A stretch of 64,000 bases of DNA from Scybalosoma faecavium (GTDB taxonomy: Bacteria > Bacillota > Clostridia > Christensenellales > Christensenellaceae): contig DVKG01000012.1 of assembly GCA_018716135.1 (NCBI GenBank), forward strand, positions 124,001 through 188,000. Reading direction: 5' to 3'. The translations under genes were made by a program, and so were the position numbers. The notes below the pieces were generated by a model. It searched no databases. It worked only from the letters and a program-made list of their open reading frames with translations, and was not told the DNA's origin. This document shows, in pieces, positions 51,703 to 61,102 of the stretch; positions within the stretch are counted from its first letter, which is position 1, and each line of letters opens with the position of its first letter.

Positions 51703-52386
51703 TCAATCCGTGAGATATTCGTCTAAAGCATCGAGAAGATTTTCTTTGCCGTATCCTATCTCTGAGGATACGGGAATTATGTCGTATGCAAACGAAGATC
51801 TTATCTCTTTGCGCAGCTTCTCTGCCTCAGACTTTCTGCGAGACTTGGCAATCTTATCCGCCTTAGTCGCTACAATAATATACGGCAGAGAAAAATACTC
51901 CACATATTCCACCATTGCCTTATCCTCGGCGGTGGGTTTATGCCTTATGTCCATTAAAATAAGTACAACACGCAGATACTCCGAAATTTCGAAGTACCCG
52001 CGCATCATATCATTCCATGTGTCCTTTTCTGCCTTGGAAACTCTGGCAAAGCCATAACCGGGCAAATCCACCAGATACGCCTTGTCGCTCAGCTCTCTCA
52101 TTTCCTGATCCGGCTGAAAATCGGCGTATTTTTCATCTATGCCTGTTATCAGCTTTTCCGGCTGCACGGTCTGCGGATAGAGATTTAAACGGAAATAGTT
52201 TATCAGCCTTGTTTTTCCCGGCTGTTTCGAGACACGAGCCAGCTTGCCGTTGCCGGTGAGCGAGTTTATGAGCGAGGATTTCCCCACATTAGACTTGCCC
52301 ACCACCGCTATCTCCGGCAAACCTTCGTTAAAATAATCTTTTCTATCTTTGTAGCTGCGTTCAAACACAGCATTTTTTATACGCAT
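51703..52386 (-). CDS. ysxC: Ribosome biogenesis GTPase YsxC/EngB
   Basis: The 227-residue GTPase has G1 GKSNVGKSSL, G3 DLPGYGFARV and G4 TKADK, in the EngB form. It assists 50S subunit assembly. The region between G1 and G3 has an insert (about residues 70-95, including IDEKYADFQPDQEM), longer than the usual family. It follows lonA by 9 bases, matching the Bacillus lonA-ysxC order. Confidence 0.95.
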   Translation of the reverse strand: MRIKNAVFERSYKDRKDYFNEGLPEIAVVGKSNVGKSSLINSLTGNGKLARVSKQPGKTRLINYFRLNLYPQTVQPEKLITGIDEKYADFQPDQEMRELSDKAYLVDLPGYGFARVSKAEKDTWNDMMRGYFEISEYLRVVLILMDIRHKPTAEDKAMVEYVEYFSLPYIIVATKADKIAKSRRKSEAEKLRKEIRSSFAYDIIPVSSEIGYGKENLLDALDEYLTD

Positions 52387-52395
52387 ATTCCGTCC

Positions 52396-54789
52396 TTAGC
52401 TCGCCGCCGTGCCGGCTGCGGTTCTGCCTGTTTCCTCCGCCGTCATAGCAGGTATGCTCTGCACCGTCTGCTGTTCCTCCTCTTTAGGCAGGAGACAAAG
52501 CTCGACCACCTCGATAAAGGACTTCACAGGGTAGAACTTTACCTTGCGCAGAATTTCCTTGGGGAAGTCCTCTTTATCCTTCAGGTTCTCTTCCGGGATT
52601 ATTACGTTTGTTATCCCTTCGCGCAGAGCCGCGAGCGTCTTTTCTTTCAGTCCGCCTATGGGAAGCACTCTTCCCGTAAGAGTTACTTCTCCCGTCATAG
52701 CGAAATCCCCGCGTATCTTGCGTCCCGAAAGCGCAGAGGTGACCGCGAGCGCCATCGTAATTCCGGCGGAAGGTCCGTCTTTTGGAATCGCGCCCTCCGG
52801 CACGTGTATATGTACATCTTTATTAGTATAGAACTTTTCGTCTATGCCCAGCTTCGGCGCTATGGAGCGAACGAGAGAGATACCCGTGCGCGCGCTCTCT
52901 TTCATAACGTCTCCCAGCTGACCTGTCAGCTCTACGTTGCCCTTGCCCTGCATTACGCATACTTCAACAGGCAGAGTCGTGCCGCCCGCCGCCGTCCAGG
53001 CCAGACCTGTCACCACGCCCACCTTGTCCTCATGCGACATATGCGTTTCGGAATACTTGGGTACTCCGAGATAGTTGTGAAGATTGGACGCACGCACTAT
53101 CATAGACTTTTTACCGCCCAGATATTTCCTTGCCGCCTTGCGGCAGACCGCGCCTATCATTCTCTCGAGAGAACGCACTCCGCTCTCTGACGTATAGCCT
53201 GTTATCATCTCCTGTACAGCGCTGGGTTCAATTTTGAGAATAGACGGTGTCAGCCCGTTCTTCTCCAGCTGCTTGGGAATAAGATGCCGCATAGCTATCT
53301 GCTCTTTCTCATATGTCGTATAGCTCGACAGATTTATTACTTCCATTCTGTCATACAGCGGACGCGGTATCATGGATACGTCGTTTGCAGTTGTTACAAA
53401 CATAACGGAAGACAAATCAAAGTCGATATCCAGATAGTGATCCTGGAACGCATTGTTTATCTCCGGGTCAAGAACCTCCAGCATCGCGGAGGCCGGATCG
53501 CCGCGCATATCGTTAGAAAGCTTATCTATCTCATCCAGCAGGAAGAGCGGATTCATCGTGCCCGCCTGCTTTATACTTGTAACTATGCGCCCGGGTATCG
53601 CGCCGATGTACGTCCTTCTGTGGCCGCGTATCTCGGCTTCATCTTTAACTCCGCCAAGGCTCATGCGCACGAACTTTCGGCCTATTGCCTTGGCAATAGA
53701 GCTTGCTATAGACGTTTTGCCCACTCCGGGAGGCCCTGCGAGACAGAGAATAGGCCCTTTCATATCATTCTTGAGCTTGCGCACGGCGAGGTATTCTATC
53801 ACGCGCTCCTTAACCTGCTTCATGCCATAATGATCTTCATCCAGTACTTTTTCAACGTGATCGAGATCTATTTCCTCTTCCGTATATTTTCCGAAAGGCA
53901 GGCTTATCACTGTTTCAAGATACGTCCGCGAGACATTGTATTCCGCAGACTGATTGTTCATGCGAGCCAATCTGGAGACTTCTGTGTTCAGCTTTTCGCG
54001 TGTTTCTTCGCTGACGGGCAGATCTTTGACCTTCTGCGCTATCTCCATGACCTCTTCTTCAAGATCTGCATCCATGCCCAGGCTCGTCTGGATAGAACGC
54101 ATCTGCTCTCTGAGGTACATTTCACGCTGCTGCTTTTCTATCTGTGTACGTGTGCGGTTTGATATCTCCTGCTCTATGTTCGCAATTTCAATCTCCCGCT
54201 TTACGTATTCTATCATCTTTTCATAGCGTTCATAAACGTCAAAAGTTTCGAGCAAATCCTGCTTCTCCGGTACTTTTTTCAGAAGATTGACAGCCATGGT
54301 GTCCACCAACTTAGCCGGAGAGGAAACTTCTGTCAGAGCAAGTATTGATTCCTGAGATACCTTTCCGCTGGCAGCGGCATATTCTTCATAAACCTCCAGC
54401 AGAGAACGCATATAAGCCTCAGTCTCGGGAGAAGACTCCACATCTGATTCGCACACCTCTACGTTCGCCATAAAGCACTCTTCCAACTCGCAGGAGCGTA
54501 TTTTCGCACGGCAAACACCCTCCAGAAGCACACGCACCGCGTCGCCCTGAAGCTTAATCACATGACGCACTTTGCCTATTACGCCAACCTGATATACGTC
54601 ATCCTCCGTAGGCATTTCTACGCGCATGTCCTTTTGCGTAACGAGGAAAAGCCTCTGATCTCCGTTCATTGCACGAGTGAGCGCTTCTATCGAAATCTCA
54701 CGCGCCACTTCAAAATTAACGACCGTATAGGGGAATACTACGAGTCCCCTTAACGCTACCATAGGCAGCCTTTCAATATCTATGATCAT
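52396..54789 (-). CDS. lon: ATP-dependent protease Lon (LonA)
   Basis: The 797-residue protease has an N-terminal substrate-binding domain, Walker A GPPGVGKTS near residue 358, Walker B PLFLLDEIDK, and the catalytic Ser-Lys dyad in DGPSAGITMALA and GGLKEKTLAAL. It degrades misfolded and regulatory proteins. The C-terminus ends in an Ala/Thr/Glu-rich tail. AGGAGG precedes the ATG at 54789. It has its own promoter, and the leader folds into three hairpins, so expression may respond to temperature or RNA structure. Confidence 0.97.
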   Translation of the reverse strand: MIIDIERLPMVALRGLVVFPYTVVNFEVAREISIEALTRAMNGDQRLFLVTQKDMRVEMPTEDDVYQVGVIGKVRHVIKLQGDAVRVLLEGVCRAKIRSCELEECFMANVEVCESDVESSPETEAYMRSLLEVYEEYAAASGKVSQESILALTEVSSPAKLVDTMAVNLLKKVPEKQDLLETFDVYERYEKMIEYVKREIEIANIEQEISNRTRTQIEKQQREMYLREQMRSIQTSLGMDADLEEEVMEIAQKVKDLPVSEETREKLNTEVSRLARMNNQSAEYNVSRTYLETVISLPFGKYTEEEIDLDHVEKVLDEDHYGMKQVKERVIEYLAVRKLKNDMKGPILCLAGPPGVGKTSIASSIAKAIGRKFVRMSLGGVKDEAEIRGHRRTYIGAIPGRIVTSIKQAGTMNPLFLLDEIDKLSNDMRGDPASAMLEVLDPEINNAFQDHYLDIDFDLSSVMFVTTANDVSMIPRPLYDRMEVINLSSYTTYEKEQIAMRHLIPKQLEKNGLTPSILKIEPSAVQEMITGYTSESGVRSLERMIGAVCRKAARKYLGGKKSMIVRASNLHNYLGVPKYSETHMSHEDKVGVVTGLAWTAAGGTTLPVEVCVMQGKGNVELTGQLGDVMKESARTGISLVRSIAPKLGIDEKFYTNKDVHIHVPEGAIPKDGPSAGITMALAVTSALSGRKIRGDFAMTGEVTLTGRVLPIGGLKEKTLAALREGITNVIIPEENLKDKEDFPKEILRKVKFYPVKSFIEVVELCLLPKEEEQQTVQSIPAMTAEETGRTAAGTAAS

Positions 54790-54814
54790 TTCTTACACCT
54801 CCTGTTTCTCCCCA

Positions 54815-54921
54815 GAGGATAGCATGTGTATCCTCAAACGCGGCATTGCCTTAACCCACAATGCCGCGCGACAAGTAACACTCTATGTAACGCCAACCGG
54901 AGGAAAACAGTTCCCTTCCGG
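54815..54921 (-). promoter_or_regulatory. Three-hairpin leader of lonA
   Basis: The 5' untranslated RNA contains a first hairpin CCGGAAGGGAA with TTTCCTCCGG (54897-54921), a 10-base perfect stem CGCGGCATTG with CAATGCCGCG (54839-54868), and GAGGATA with TATCCTC (54815-54835) just before the ribosome site. No T run is present, so it is not a terminator. Confidence 0.6.
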
Positions 54922-54931
54922 AATAAAAACA

Positions 54932-54960
54932 ATTATACCTTATTCCTTAAATAAAATCAA
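54932..54960 (-). promoter_or_regulatory. Promoter of lonA
   Basis: TTGATT at 54960-54955 and TATAAT at 54937-54932 are 17 bases apart, placing the transcript start at the base of the first leader hairpin. Confidence 0.75.
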
Positions 54961-54998
54961 TGTTATTATTATATATCTAACTGTGTCAATTTCGTGTA

Positions 54999-56600
54999 TT
55001 AAACAGCTTCACATCTCAGCGCCGACGCAGCTCCATGGATAACCTCTCTGACATGGGAAACGGCTATGCATTCTTCCGCGCTTTCCGAATTGCCCTCGGG
55101 TATGTATACAATATCTGCGCCCGCTTTTTTCGCCGCGCGCACTTTCGAGCGCACTCCGCCGACGGGCAGTATGTCCCCGCGCAATCCAATCTCTCCCGTA
55201 AAAGCGGTATTTCCCGGAACCGCCTCCCCTGTCATCGCCGAATAAATACAAACCGCCAGCGCCAGCCCCGCCGAAGGGCCGTCCATCAATGCGCCTCCGC
55301 GTACATTTACATATATATCATAACCATCTGTATTTAATCCAAAACAGAATTTTAAAGCCGAGAGTACGTTTTGTACAGAGCTGAAAGCAGTGCTCTTTCT
55401 AGTAAGCTGTCTGCCTACCGCATCTATCGTTTCGCTCTCTGCCACTCCCGAGATGCGCAAAGTCCCGTTTCCGACTGTTTTCTCCACCACAGCTTCAATT
55501 TCTATCAAAACTCCGACGCTTCCCGCCACTCCCAGCGCGTTTACTACTCCGACACGCGCCTTCGGAGACACTTTGCTTCTGTATACTCGTTCAAAACCGC
55601 CCGCTTCCAGTACTCTTTTTACATCATTGCCGGAGATGCAGCTCCTTCCCTCTGCGTCTGCCATGCTCGCGGACATTTGAACAATGCTGACAGCTTCTCT
55701 TCCGCTCCCTGAGCAGCTCGCCGCCGTCTCCAATGCGTCAGGCTCTATCGCCATACCCGCCGTTCTGGCTGCGGAACGCGCTATGGTTATCAATTCCTCG
55801 AGCTGCAAAGGCTTGAAAAATATTTCTATCGCTCTCGAGCGCAGAGCCGCGGGGAGTTCTTCAGGTCTGCGCGTTGTCGCGCCGATGAGTCTGAAATCTG
55901 CCGGCATACCGTTTTTAAATATGTCGTGAATATACTGAGGTATATTTTTATCTGAAGCATCATAGTATGCGCTTTCAAAATATACGCGCCTGTCCTCCAT
56001 TACTTTTAGCAGCTTATTCATTTGCATAGGGTGAAGCTCGCCTATTTCGTCGAGAAACAGAACTCCTCCGTGCGCTTTAGTTACCGCGCCCGGTTTGGGC
56101 TGCGGTATTCCCGACTGCCCGTATGCGCCCGCGCCTTGATATATAGGGTCATGCACGCTGCCTATCAGCGGATCGGCTATACTGCGTTCATCAAAACGCA
56201 CGCACGTCGCATCCACTTCTACAAATTGCGCCTCGGCTCTAAAAGGCGTATTTTTACTCTTTTTCGCCAATTCAAGCGCAAGACGCGCGGCGCAGGTTTT
56301 GCCCACTCCGGGCGGTCCGTATATTATTATATGCTGCGGATTTTTCCCGCACAGTGCAGCGCAAAGCGCGCGTATACCCTCGTCCTGCCCCACGACGTCC
56401 TCCATCTTAGCCGGACGCGCCAGCTCAGTCAGAGGTGTGCTCAGCGCTATTTTATTCAATCCTTTTAGTTTTTCGCGCTTTTCCTGCGCGTTTTTATCTA
56501 CGCTCGGCTTTTTAGGGCCGCGTATCTTTAAGTTCGCTGCCAGAAGCATTGTCATCAGGCACGTGTTTATAACCTGCAGCGCTATCAGAGCTTCATTCAA
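54999..56600 (-). CDS. lonB: LonB-type ATP-dependent protease
   Basis: The 533-residue protein has a short hydrophobic N-terminal segment (LIALQVINTCLMTMLLAANL), a linker, Walker A GPPGVGKTC near residue 94, Walker B GGVLFLDEIGE, and the Lon catalytic pair DGPSAGLALA and GGVRSKVRAAKKAG. It matches LonB of Bacillus, which is made in the forespore. Whether sporulation uses it here is unknown. CAGGAGG precedes the ATG. It lies 85 bases after the sortase gene and 209 bases before lonA. Confidence 0.95.
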   Translation of the reverse strand: MNEALIALQVINTCLMTMLLAANLKIRGPKKPSVDKNAQEKREKLKGLNKIALSTPLTELARPAKMEDVVGQDEGIRALCAALCGKNPQHIIIYGPPGVGKTCAARLALELAKKSKNTPFRAEAQFVEVDATCVRFDERSIADPLIGSVHDPIYQGAGAYGQSGIPQPKPGAVTKAHGGVLFLDEIGELHPMQMNKLLKVMEDRRVYFESAYYDASDKNIPQYIHDIFKNGMPADFRLIGATTRRPEELPAALRSRAIEIFFKPLQLEELITIARSAARTAGMAIEPDALETAASCSGSGREAVSIVQMSASMADAEGRSCISGNDVKRVLEAGGFERVYRSKVSPKARVGVVNALGVAGSVGVLIEIEAVVEKTVGNGTLRISGVAESETIDAVGRQLTRKSTAFSSVQNVLSALKFCFGLNTDGYDIYVNVRGGALMDGPSAGLALAVCIYSAMTGEAVPGNTAFTGEIGLRGDILPVGGVRSKVRAAKKAGADIVYIPEGNSESAEECIAVSHVREVIHGAASALRCEAV

Positions 56601-56685
56601 AAATCTCCCCTCCTGTTTTACGCTTTTTGTAATATACTGCGCACAGTTGGGGAGAATTATTCATAAATTAATTGCAAATGCTTTT

Positions 56686-57420
56686 TTAACCGAGAGGCGT
56701 AAGCTTAGCAAAAACTACATAACGCGCATCGGCAAACTCATACGTGCATGTGGAAAGCACAACCAGCTTGTCCTGCGGTGTGATTTCATATTTGCTCTGA
56801 ATGTCGGAAGCAGCTTTTATTTTCTCCAGAAAAGCTGCATAATCCGCCTCTGATTCAAACGACCGCTGATAAGCGAAAGAAGTCGATTCCGTAACGAATG
56901 AGCTTATTATATCCAGCCTGTAATTGCCGTTTGGCGAAAGATAGTACATATACGGGTGCTCATCATAATACGATTGTTCTCCATATTCCACCAAAGAGGC
57001 GAACATTTTCCCGCTTTTCATATGATGTCCGTAAATTATTGTATTTGTATCCGTAAACGGCTCTGCATTTCTGCTGTCTATGAAAAGAGTTCCGTTTTTG
57101 TTTCGCTCTCCGTCCATAAGATGCGTCAGGTAATACGAATTATCCGTAGGATAAACCACGGGATAGTTAATAACCGTATCTTTTGAATACAGCCATCCCG
57201 CCACCCTGTCGTTGACGCCGAGCAGTTCATCAAAATTTACCGATATTCCGATGTCCTCCTCTGATGTATTCTCATTTGCCGATACTGCTCCGTCGGCTAT
57301 GTCACTGTAAAAACTATCACCTACAGCATATTGATGATAATAATCGTACAACATATATCCCGCAACGCAGAAAACGATTATCAGCAGCACCAAAATAACT
57401 GTCAATATTTTTCTTTTCAT
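56686..57420 (-). CDS. srtB: Class B sortase
   Basis: The 244-residue transpeptidase has an N-terminal membrane anchor (ILTVILVLLIIVFCVAGYML) and the sortase beta-barrel: catalytic His in IIYGHHMKSGKMF, catalytic Cys in VLSTCTYEF and Arg in DARYVVF. The N-terminal helices and length indicate class B. It attaches proteins with an NPQTN- or NPKxxN-like signal to the wall, classically haem or pilus proteins. No substrate with such a motif is in this window. Confidence 0.93.
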   Translation of the reverse strand: MKRKILTVILVLLIIVFCVAGYMLYDYYHQYAVGDSFYSDIADGAVSANENTSEEDIGISVNFDELLGVNDRVAGWLYSKDTVINYPVVYPTDNSYYLTHLMDGERNKNGTLFIDSRNAEPFTDTNTIIYGHHMKSGKMFASLVEYGEQSYYDEHPYMYYLSPNGNYRLDIISSFVTESTSFAYQRSFESEADYAAFLEKIKAASDIQSKYEITPQDKLVVLSTCTYEFADARYVVFAKLTPLG

Positions 57421-57504
57421 TTTTTATTACAAACCGGCCCTTTCCGATTGTTTTGTCATATAAATCAACAAGGCAGGAAATCGCTATAAATTTCACAATT
57501 TCAC

Positions 57505-57534
57505 TTTACAATCATCATAAGTCAGTGTTATTAT
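57505..57534 (+). promoter_or_regulatory. Promoter of the TGS nucleoside kinase gene
   Basis: TTTACA at 57505-57510 and TATTAT at 57529-57534 are 18 bases apart. Confidence 0.5.
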
Positions 57535-57589
57535 AGCATATGTAGCAAACTTTAATCAATTCAAAATAACCATCAAGGAGTTTAAAATT

Positions 57590-59305
57590 ATGCTTCTGAC
57601 AATAGACGGTCAAAAAATAACTGCAAACCCCGGCGAAACTCTGCTCGAGTTAATCAAAAAGCTGGACATGGACACAGAATCTTTGAAAACAAGACCTGTC
57701 GCAGCGAAAATAGGAGGCGAGATATTCTCTCTCAATTATGTCCCCAACAGAAAACCCGGCGACATTTCTTACGCGGTGACATACTCCATGCGCTGGGCCA
57801 TGCGCACAGGCGGCGGAGTCGTCAACCTCATCAGAATGACCGAAGATACAGGCAGAGATATTTATGAGCGCACTCTCCAATTCATATTTCTCTACGCATG
57901 CCGCAAGCTTTTTCCTGATGCGGAGACATTCGTACAGTTCTCAATCGGCCAGGGCATATACATTACTATTGATAAAGAGACACCTCTGACAAACGACGAC
58001 GTACGCGCGCTCAAAGAAGAATGCCTACGAGTCATTCATGCCGATCTGCCTTTGGTACGCGAGCGAATGGATATTTTCGATGCTATGGACTACTTTGCAG
58101 ATGTAGGAAACATAGATAAGCTGAATCTGCTGCGCTGGCGCACTCAGGCTTATTTTGATGTATACAGCATAGACGACTATAAAGATTATTTCTACAGCGA
58201 AATGCTCCCGAGCACCGGCTACGTCACTGTCTTCGACGTCAAGCGGTACCATGGAGGCGTGCTCCTCATGCGCCCCGACAGGTACGATCCCGATACTATA
58301 ACGCCCTGCCATGTCGCTCCAAATCTTTTTGAAACTCTATGCGAAAGCAACAGATGGGATTCATTAATGAACTGCTTGTCGGTATCAGACCTCAACGATG
58401 CAGTTCAAAACGGTACAATCCGAGAGCTCGCCAGAGTTAACGAGGCCTTGCACGAACGCAGCTTTGCGCTTACAGCGAACGAAATAGTAAACCGCAACGC
58501 CAAAATCGTTCTCATAGCCGGTCCTTCCTCATCAGGCAAGACCACGAGCGCAAACAGATTATGCACGCAGCTAAGAGTTCAGGGAAAATCTCCAATAATG
58601 ATTTCATTGGATGATTATTATATGGACAGAGATAAAATCCCGTTGCAAGAAGATGGCAGCATAGATCTCGAACACATAAACACCATAGACATAGAGCAGT
58701 TTAACCAAGACATTAGACGTCTGCTCGCCGGCGAAGTCGTAGAACTGCCATCATTCGATTTTGTCACCTCCAAACGTGTCTGGCGCAACAGATTAGTGAG
58801 CTTAGATGAAAACACTGTGCTCGTGATCGAAGGTCTGCATGCGCTAAACCCGACGCTGCTCGATTCTGATATAGATAACGCCTTTGTGTTTAAAATATAT
58901 GTCAGCGCACTCATCACGCTCAATTTAGACGCGCACAACAGAATCCCCACTACTAATCTGCGGCTTCTCAGGCGCATTGTACGGGACTGCGCTACTCGCG
59001 GATCTACTGTCGAACACACGCTCTCCATGTGGGACAGCGTGCGTCAGGGAGAAGAACGCTGGATATTCCCGTATCAGCAAAACGCCGACGCTGTGTTCAA
59101 CTCATCTCTCGTATACGAGCTCGTCGTGCTGAAGCGCCAAGTATACCCGCTGCTGCTCGCCGTACACCCTGAGAGCCCCTGCTTCTCGGAAGTGCGCCAG
59201 CTCGTTAAATTCCTGAATTACATAAGAGAAGCTAACATCGACGACGAAATTCCTCCCACAAGCATTCTGCGAGAGTTCGTCGGAGGCAATGTTTTTTATC
59301 GTTAA
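57590..59305 (+). CDS. TGS-domain nucleoside (uridine-like) kinase
   Basis: The 571-residue protein has an N-terminal TGS domain (residues 1-60), a threonyl-tRNA synthetase editing-like region (about 60-220), and a uridine kinase domain with Walker A IAGPSSSGKTTSA near residue 306 and SLDDYYMDRD. The same fusion is found in many Clostridia as an uncharacterised nucleoside kinase. It would phosphorylate a ribonucleoside using ATP or GTP. An AAGGAG site precedes the ATG. About 15 residues (MRTGGGVVNLIRMT) appear inserted in the editing-like domain relative to the usual form. Confidence 0.88.
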   Translation: MLLTIDGQKITANPGETLLELIKKLDMDTESLKTRPVAAKIGGEIFSLNYVPNRKPGDISYAVTYSMRWAMRTGGGVVNLIRMTEDTGRDIYERTLQFIFLYACRKLFPDAETFVQFSIGQGIYITIDKETPLTNDDVRALKEECLRVIHADLPLVRERMDIFDAMDYFADVGNIDKLNLLRWRTQAYFDVYSIDDYKDYFYSEMLPSTGYVTVFDVKRYHGGVLLMRPDRYDPDTITPCHVAPNLFETLCESNRWDSLMNCLSVSDLNDAVQNGTIRELARVNEALHERSFALTANEIVNRNAKIVLIAGPSSSGKTTSANRLCTQLRVQGKSPIMISLDDYYMDRDKIPLQEDGSIDLEHINTIDIEQFNQDIRRLLAGEVVELPSFDFVTSKRVWRNRLVSLDENTVLVIEGLHALNPTLLDSDIDNAFVFKIYVSALITLNLDAHNRIPTTNLRLLRRIVRDCATRGSTVEHTLSMWDSVRQGEERWIFPYQQNADAVFNSSLVYELVVLKRQVYPLLLAVHPESPCFSEVRQLVKFLNYIREANIDDEIPPTSILREFVGGNVFYR

Positions 59306-59334
59306 ATTCAAAGTCACTTCATTGCTAAGCAGAA

Positions 59335-59370
59335 AAGACCCTCCAAGCCTAGACGGCAGCGGAGGGTCTT
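59335..59370. terminator. Bidirectional terminator
   Basis: AAGACCCTCC pairs perfectly with GGAGGGTCTT over a 16-base loop. It lies between the convergent nucleoside kinase and RelA/SpoT-domain genes. Confidence 0.85.
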
Positions 59371-59385
59371 AAAATTATTCAGTTT

Positions 59386-60807
59386 TCAAACATCCTGTAT
59401 CATCATTCTCTGCCGCAGCATCGTCAATTTTGTCGCTTTTATATCCTCCCACTTTTTGCCTTTATTCAATTCATTCACAATACAAGGCACCATGCTGTTT
59501 ATCGCGGCATGGACTGTGCCCATCCCGCGCTGGCATACGTAATCTATGTTCTCGCATTCTTTGAATACCTCGGAGAAAGTGTTCAGAATATCTATCTGTA
59601 TCGTATGAGAAAGCTGCGAGCCAAACTTTTCCAGCTTTTCAAACGATCTGTTTTTTAAAAACGCATTTTTATAATACCTGATAAAGCTCTCCAGGTCGTC
59701 CGCGTTTTTCCCTCTCTCCAATGTAAACAGCATGAGGAAGAATAAATGCCACTTGTAATTTATATTTATCAGACGCAGAGATGCCTGATAAATATTAAAT
59801 GAAAATACATCGTCGTAAAACAGCTCTCTTTCAAATACGACCTGGGTATCCACTCTGATGGGATTTTCCTGGACGCTGCTCAATGTGTAGAACACATTAA
59901 GCATCACTCTGCCATAATCCTCAAGATCCTGCGCATTGTTCACTTCCATTATATATCTGACAACTGCATCGCAGCTGTTTTTAAAATCAATGGCAAACCC
60001 AACCTGAGATTTCATAAGCCCGATAAATGTATCATAGACAATACGGGATACGAAATTCTCTATTGAGCTGAGGTTTGTTTTATCCGGAAACTCTTTTTCC
60101 GAGCGGGTGAATCTCTTGTACAGAACATACAGCTGGCTGTCTATCATATTCAAGCTCTTTTTTATCGACGTCATAAGATCTTGAACAAAGTTGTCCCCGG
60201 TCTGATAAGAATGGTTCTTGTAAATTATTTTATGTTCTATATCTCCCCAAAAGTTATTGACCAGAGCCTTTATTTGCAGCTCGAAGCTTATCGTTTCTCT
60301 GCCAAGCTGAAAAAGTCCGTCTATTTTGTAAATGTCAAATCCGTTGCGCTGCTTTTGGGGCTGAGGGTCGCTCAGCTTCAAACGGATTTTAGGCATATCG
60401 GGTTCGTAGAAATATATCCCGTCATCTGAATCGGAGAAAATGCTCTTAATAAGCTCATAAACGTATTTCTCGTCATCTATGAATTTGCATTCAATTCTGA
60501 ATCCCAGCAAATCTTGAAAATTGCTGAGGACTTCTTCATCAGAGCTATAGCTGCTTATATAACTGTTGCGTACGAGTTTTTCACGTATGCTGTTCGAAGT
60601 TTTTATTCTATGCACCATACTAAGCGAATATCTGCTCTTTGAGAAAACAGCGGTTTCAAAATACTCTTGAATCTCTTCTGCTATCAACTTGTAGACATCG
60701 CGCTTCTGCTCGAACATCTCTACCACACTGTCAATATGTTTAAAAATTTCTAAATTTACAGATCTGTTTTCAGTCAAGTTATTCACATTGTCTATCTTCA
60801 TTTGCAA
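59386..60807 (-). CDS. Divergent RelA/SpoT-domain protein with long C-terminal extension
   Basis: The 473-residue protein has a RelA/SpoT synthetase-like domain at about residues 60-215: VHRIKTSNSIREKL, FQDLLGFRIECKF and ISFELQIKALVNNFWGDIEHKIIYK match the family motifs in order. The catalytic NGYxSxH loop instead reads NGFDIYK, so the Ser and His are lost and (p)ppGpp synthesis is doubtful. Residues 220-473 are a helical extension with no recognised family. A toxic-alarmone-synthetase or signalling role is possible but unproven. The TTG at 60807 has AAGGGA 6 bases ahead; an ATG two codons in is the alternative. Confidence 0.72.
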   Translation of the reverse strand: MQMKIDNVNNLTENRSVNLEIFKHIDSVVEMFEQKRDVYKLIAEEIQEYFETAVFSKSRYSLSMVHRIKTSNSIREKLVRNSYISSYSSDEEVLSNFQDLLGFRIECKFIDDEKYVYELIKSIFSDSDDGIYFYEPDMPKIRLKLSDPQPQKQRNGFDIYKIDGLFQLGRETISFELQIKALVNNFWGDIEHKIIYKNHSYQTGDNFVQDLMTSIKKSLNMIDSQLYVLYKRFTRSEKEFPDKTNLSSIENFVSRIVYDTFIGLMKSQVGFAIDFKNSCDAVVRYIMEVNNAQDLEDYGRVMLNVFYTLSSVQENPIRVDTQVVFERELFYDDVFSFNIYQASLRLININYKWHLFFLMLFTLERGKNADDLESFIRYYKNAFLKNRSFEKLEKFGSQLSHTIQIDILNTFSEVFKECENIDYVCQRGMGTVHAAINSMVPCIVNELNKGKKWEDIKATKLTMLRQRMMIQDV

Positions 60808-60969
60808 CTTTATTCCCTTTCAAAACAGTTAAACAAGGCGGCATAAAGTATAAAATACCTACGCATTAACACATCTAATTTTAATCATCCGTGTCTATAA
60901 TTATATCATAGTTTTTTCCAACATTCAATTTGAAAGCCTCCGCTTCATCATTTTTACACCTAGATTTTA

Positions 60970-60993
60970 AATAAGGGCCACCGCCCCGTCATT
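60970..60993. repeat. Short GC-rich dispersed sequence, copy 2
   Basis: This 24-base stretch, AATAAGGG to CCCCGTCATT, matches 22 of 24 positions with 28377-28400. It lies in the 295-base gap between the RelA/SpoT-domain gene and mreB, which otherwise holds only the mreB terminator. Confidence 0.55.
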
Positions 60994-61049
60994 AAACAAG
61001 CGAACGAGAGGCGGAGTGCATCTGTTCACGGTTAATAAAACTGCCAAAA

Positions 61050-61090
61050 CCACAAAAGCCGTCCGCAGCGAGCTGCAAACGACTTTTTCT
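61050..61090 (-). terminator. Terminator after mreB
   Basis: AAAAGTCGTTTGCAGC pairs with GCTGCGGACGGCTTTT over TC, with wobbles, then TTTTG on the minus strand. Confidence 0.8.
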
Positions 61091-61102
61091 GAACAATTAA
61101 CA

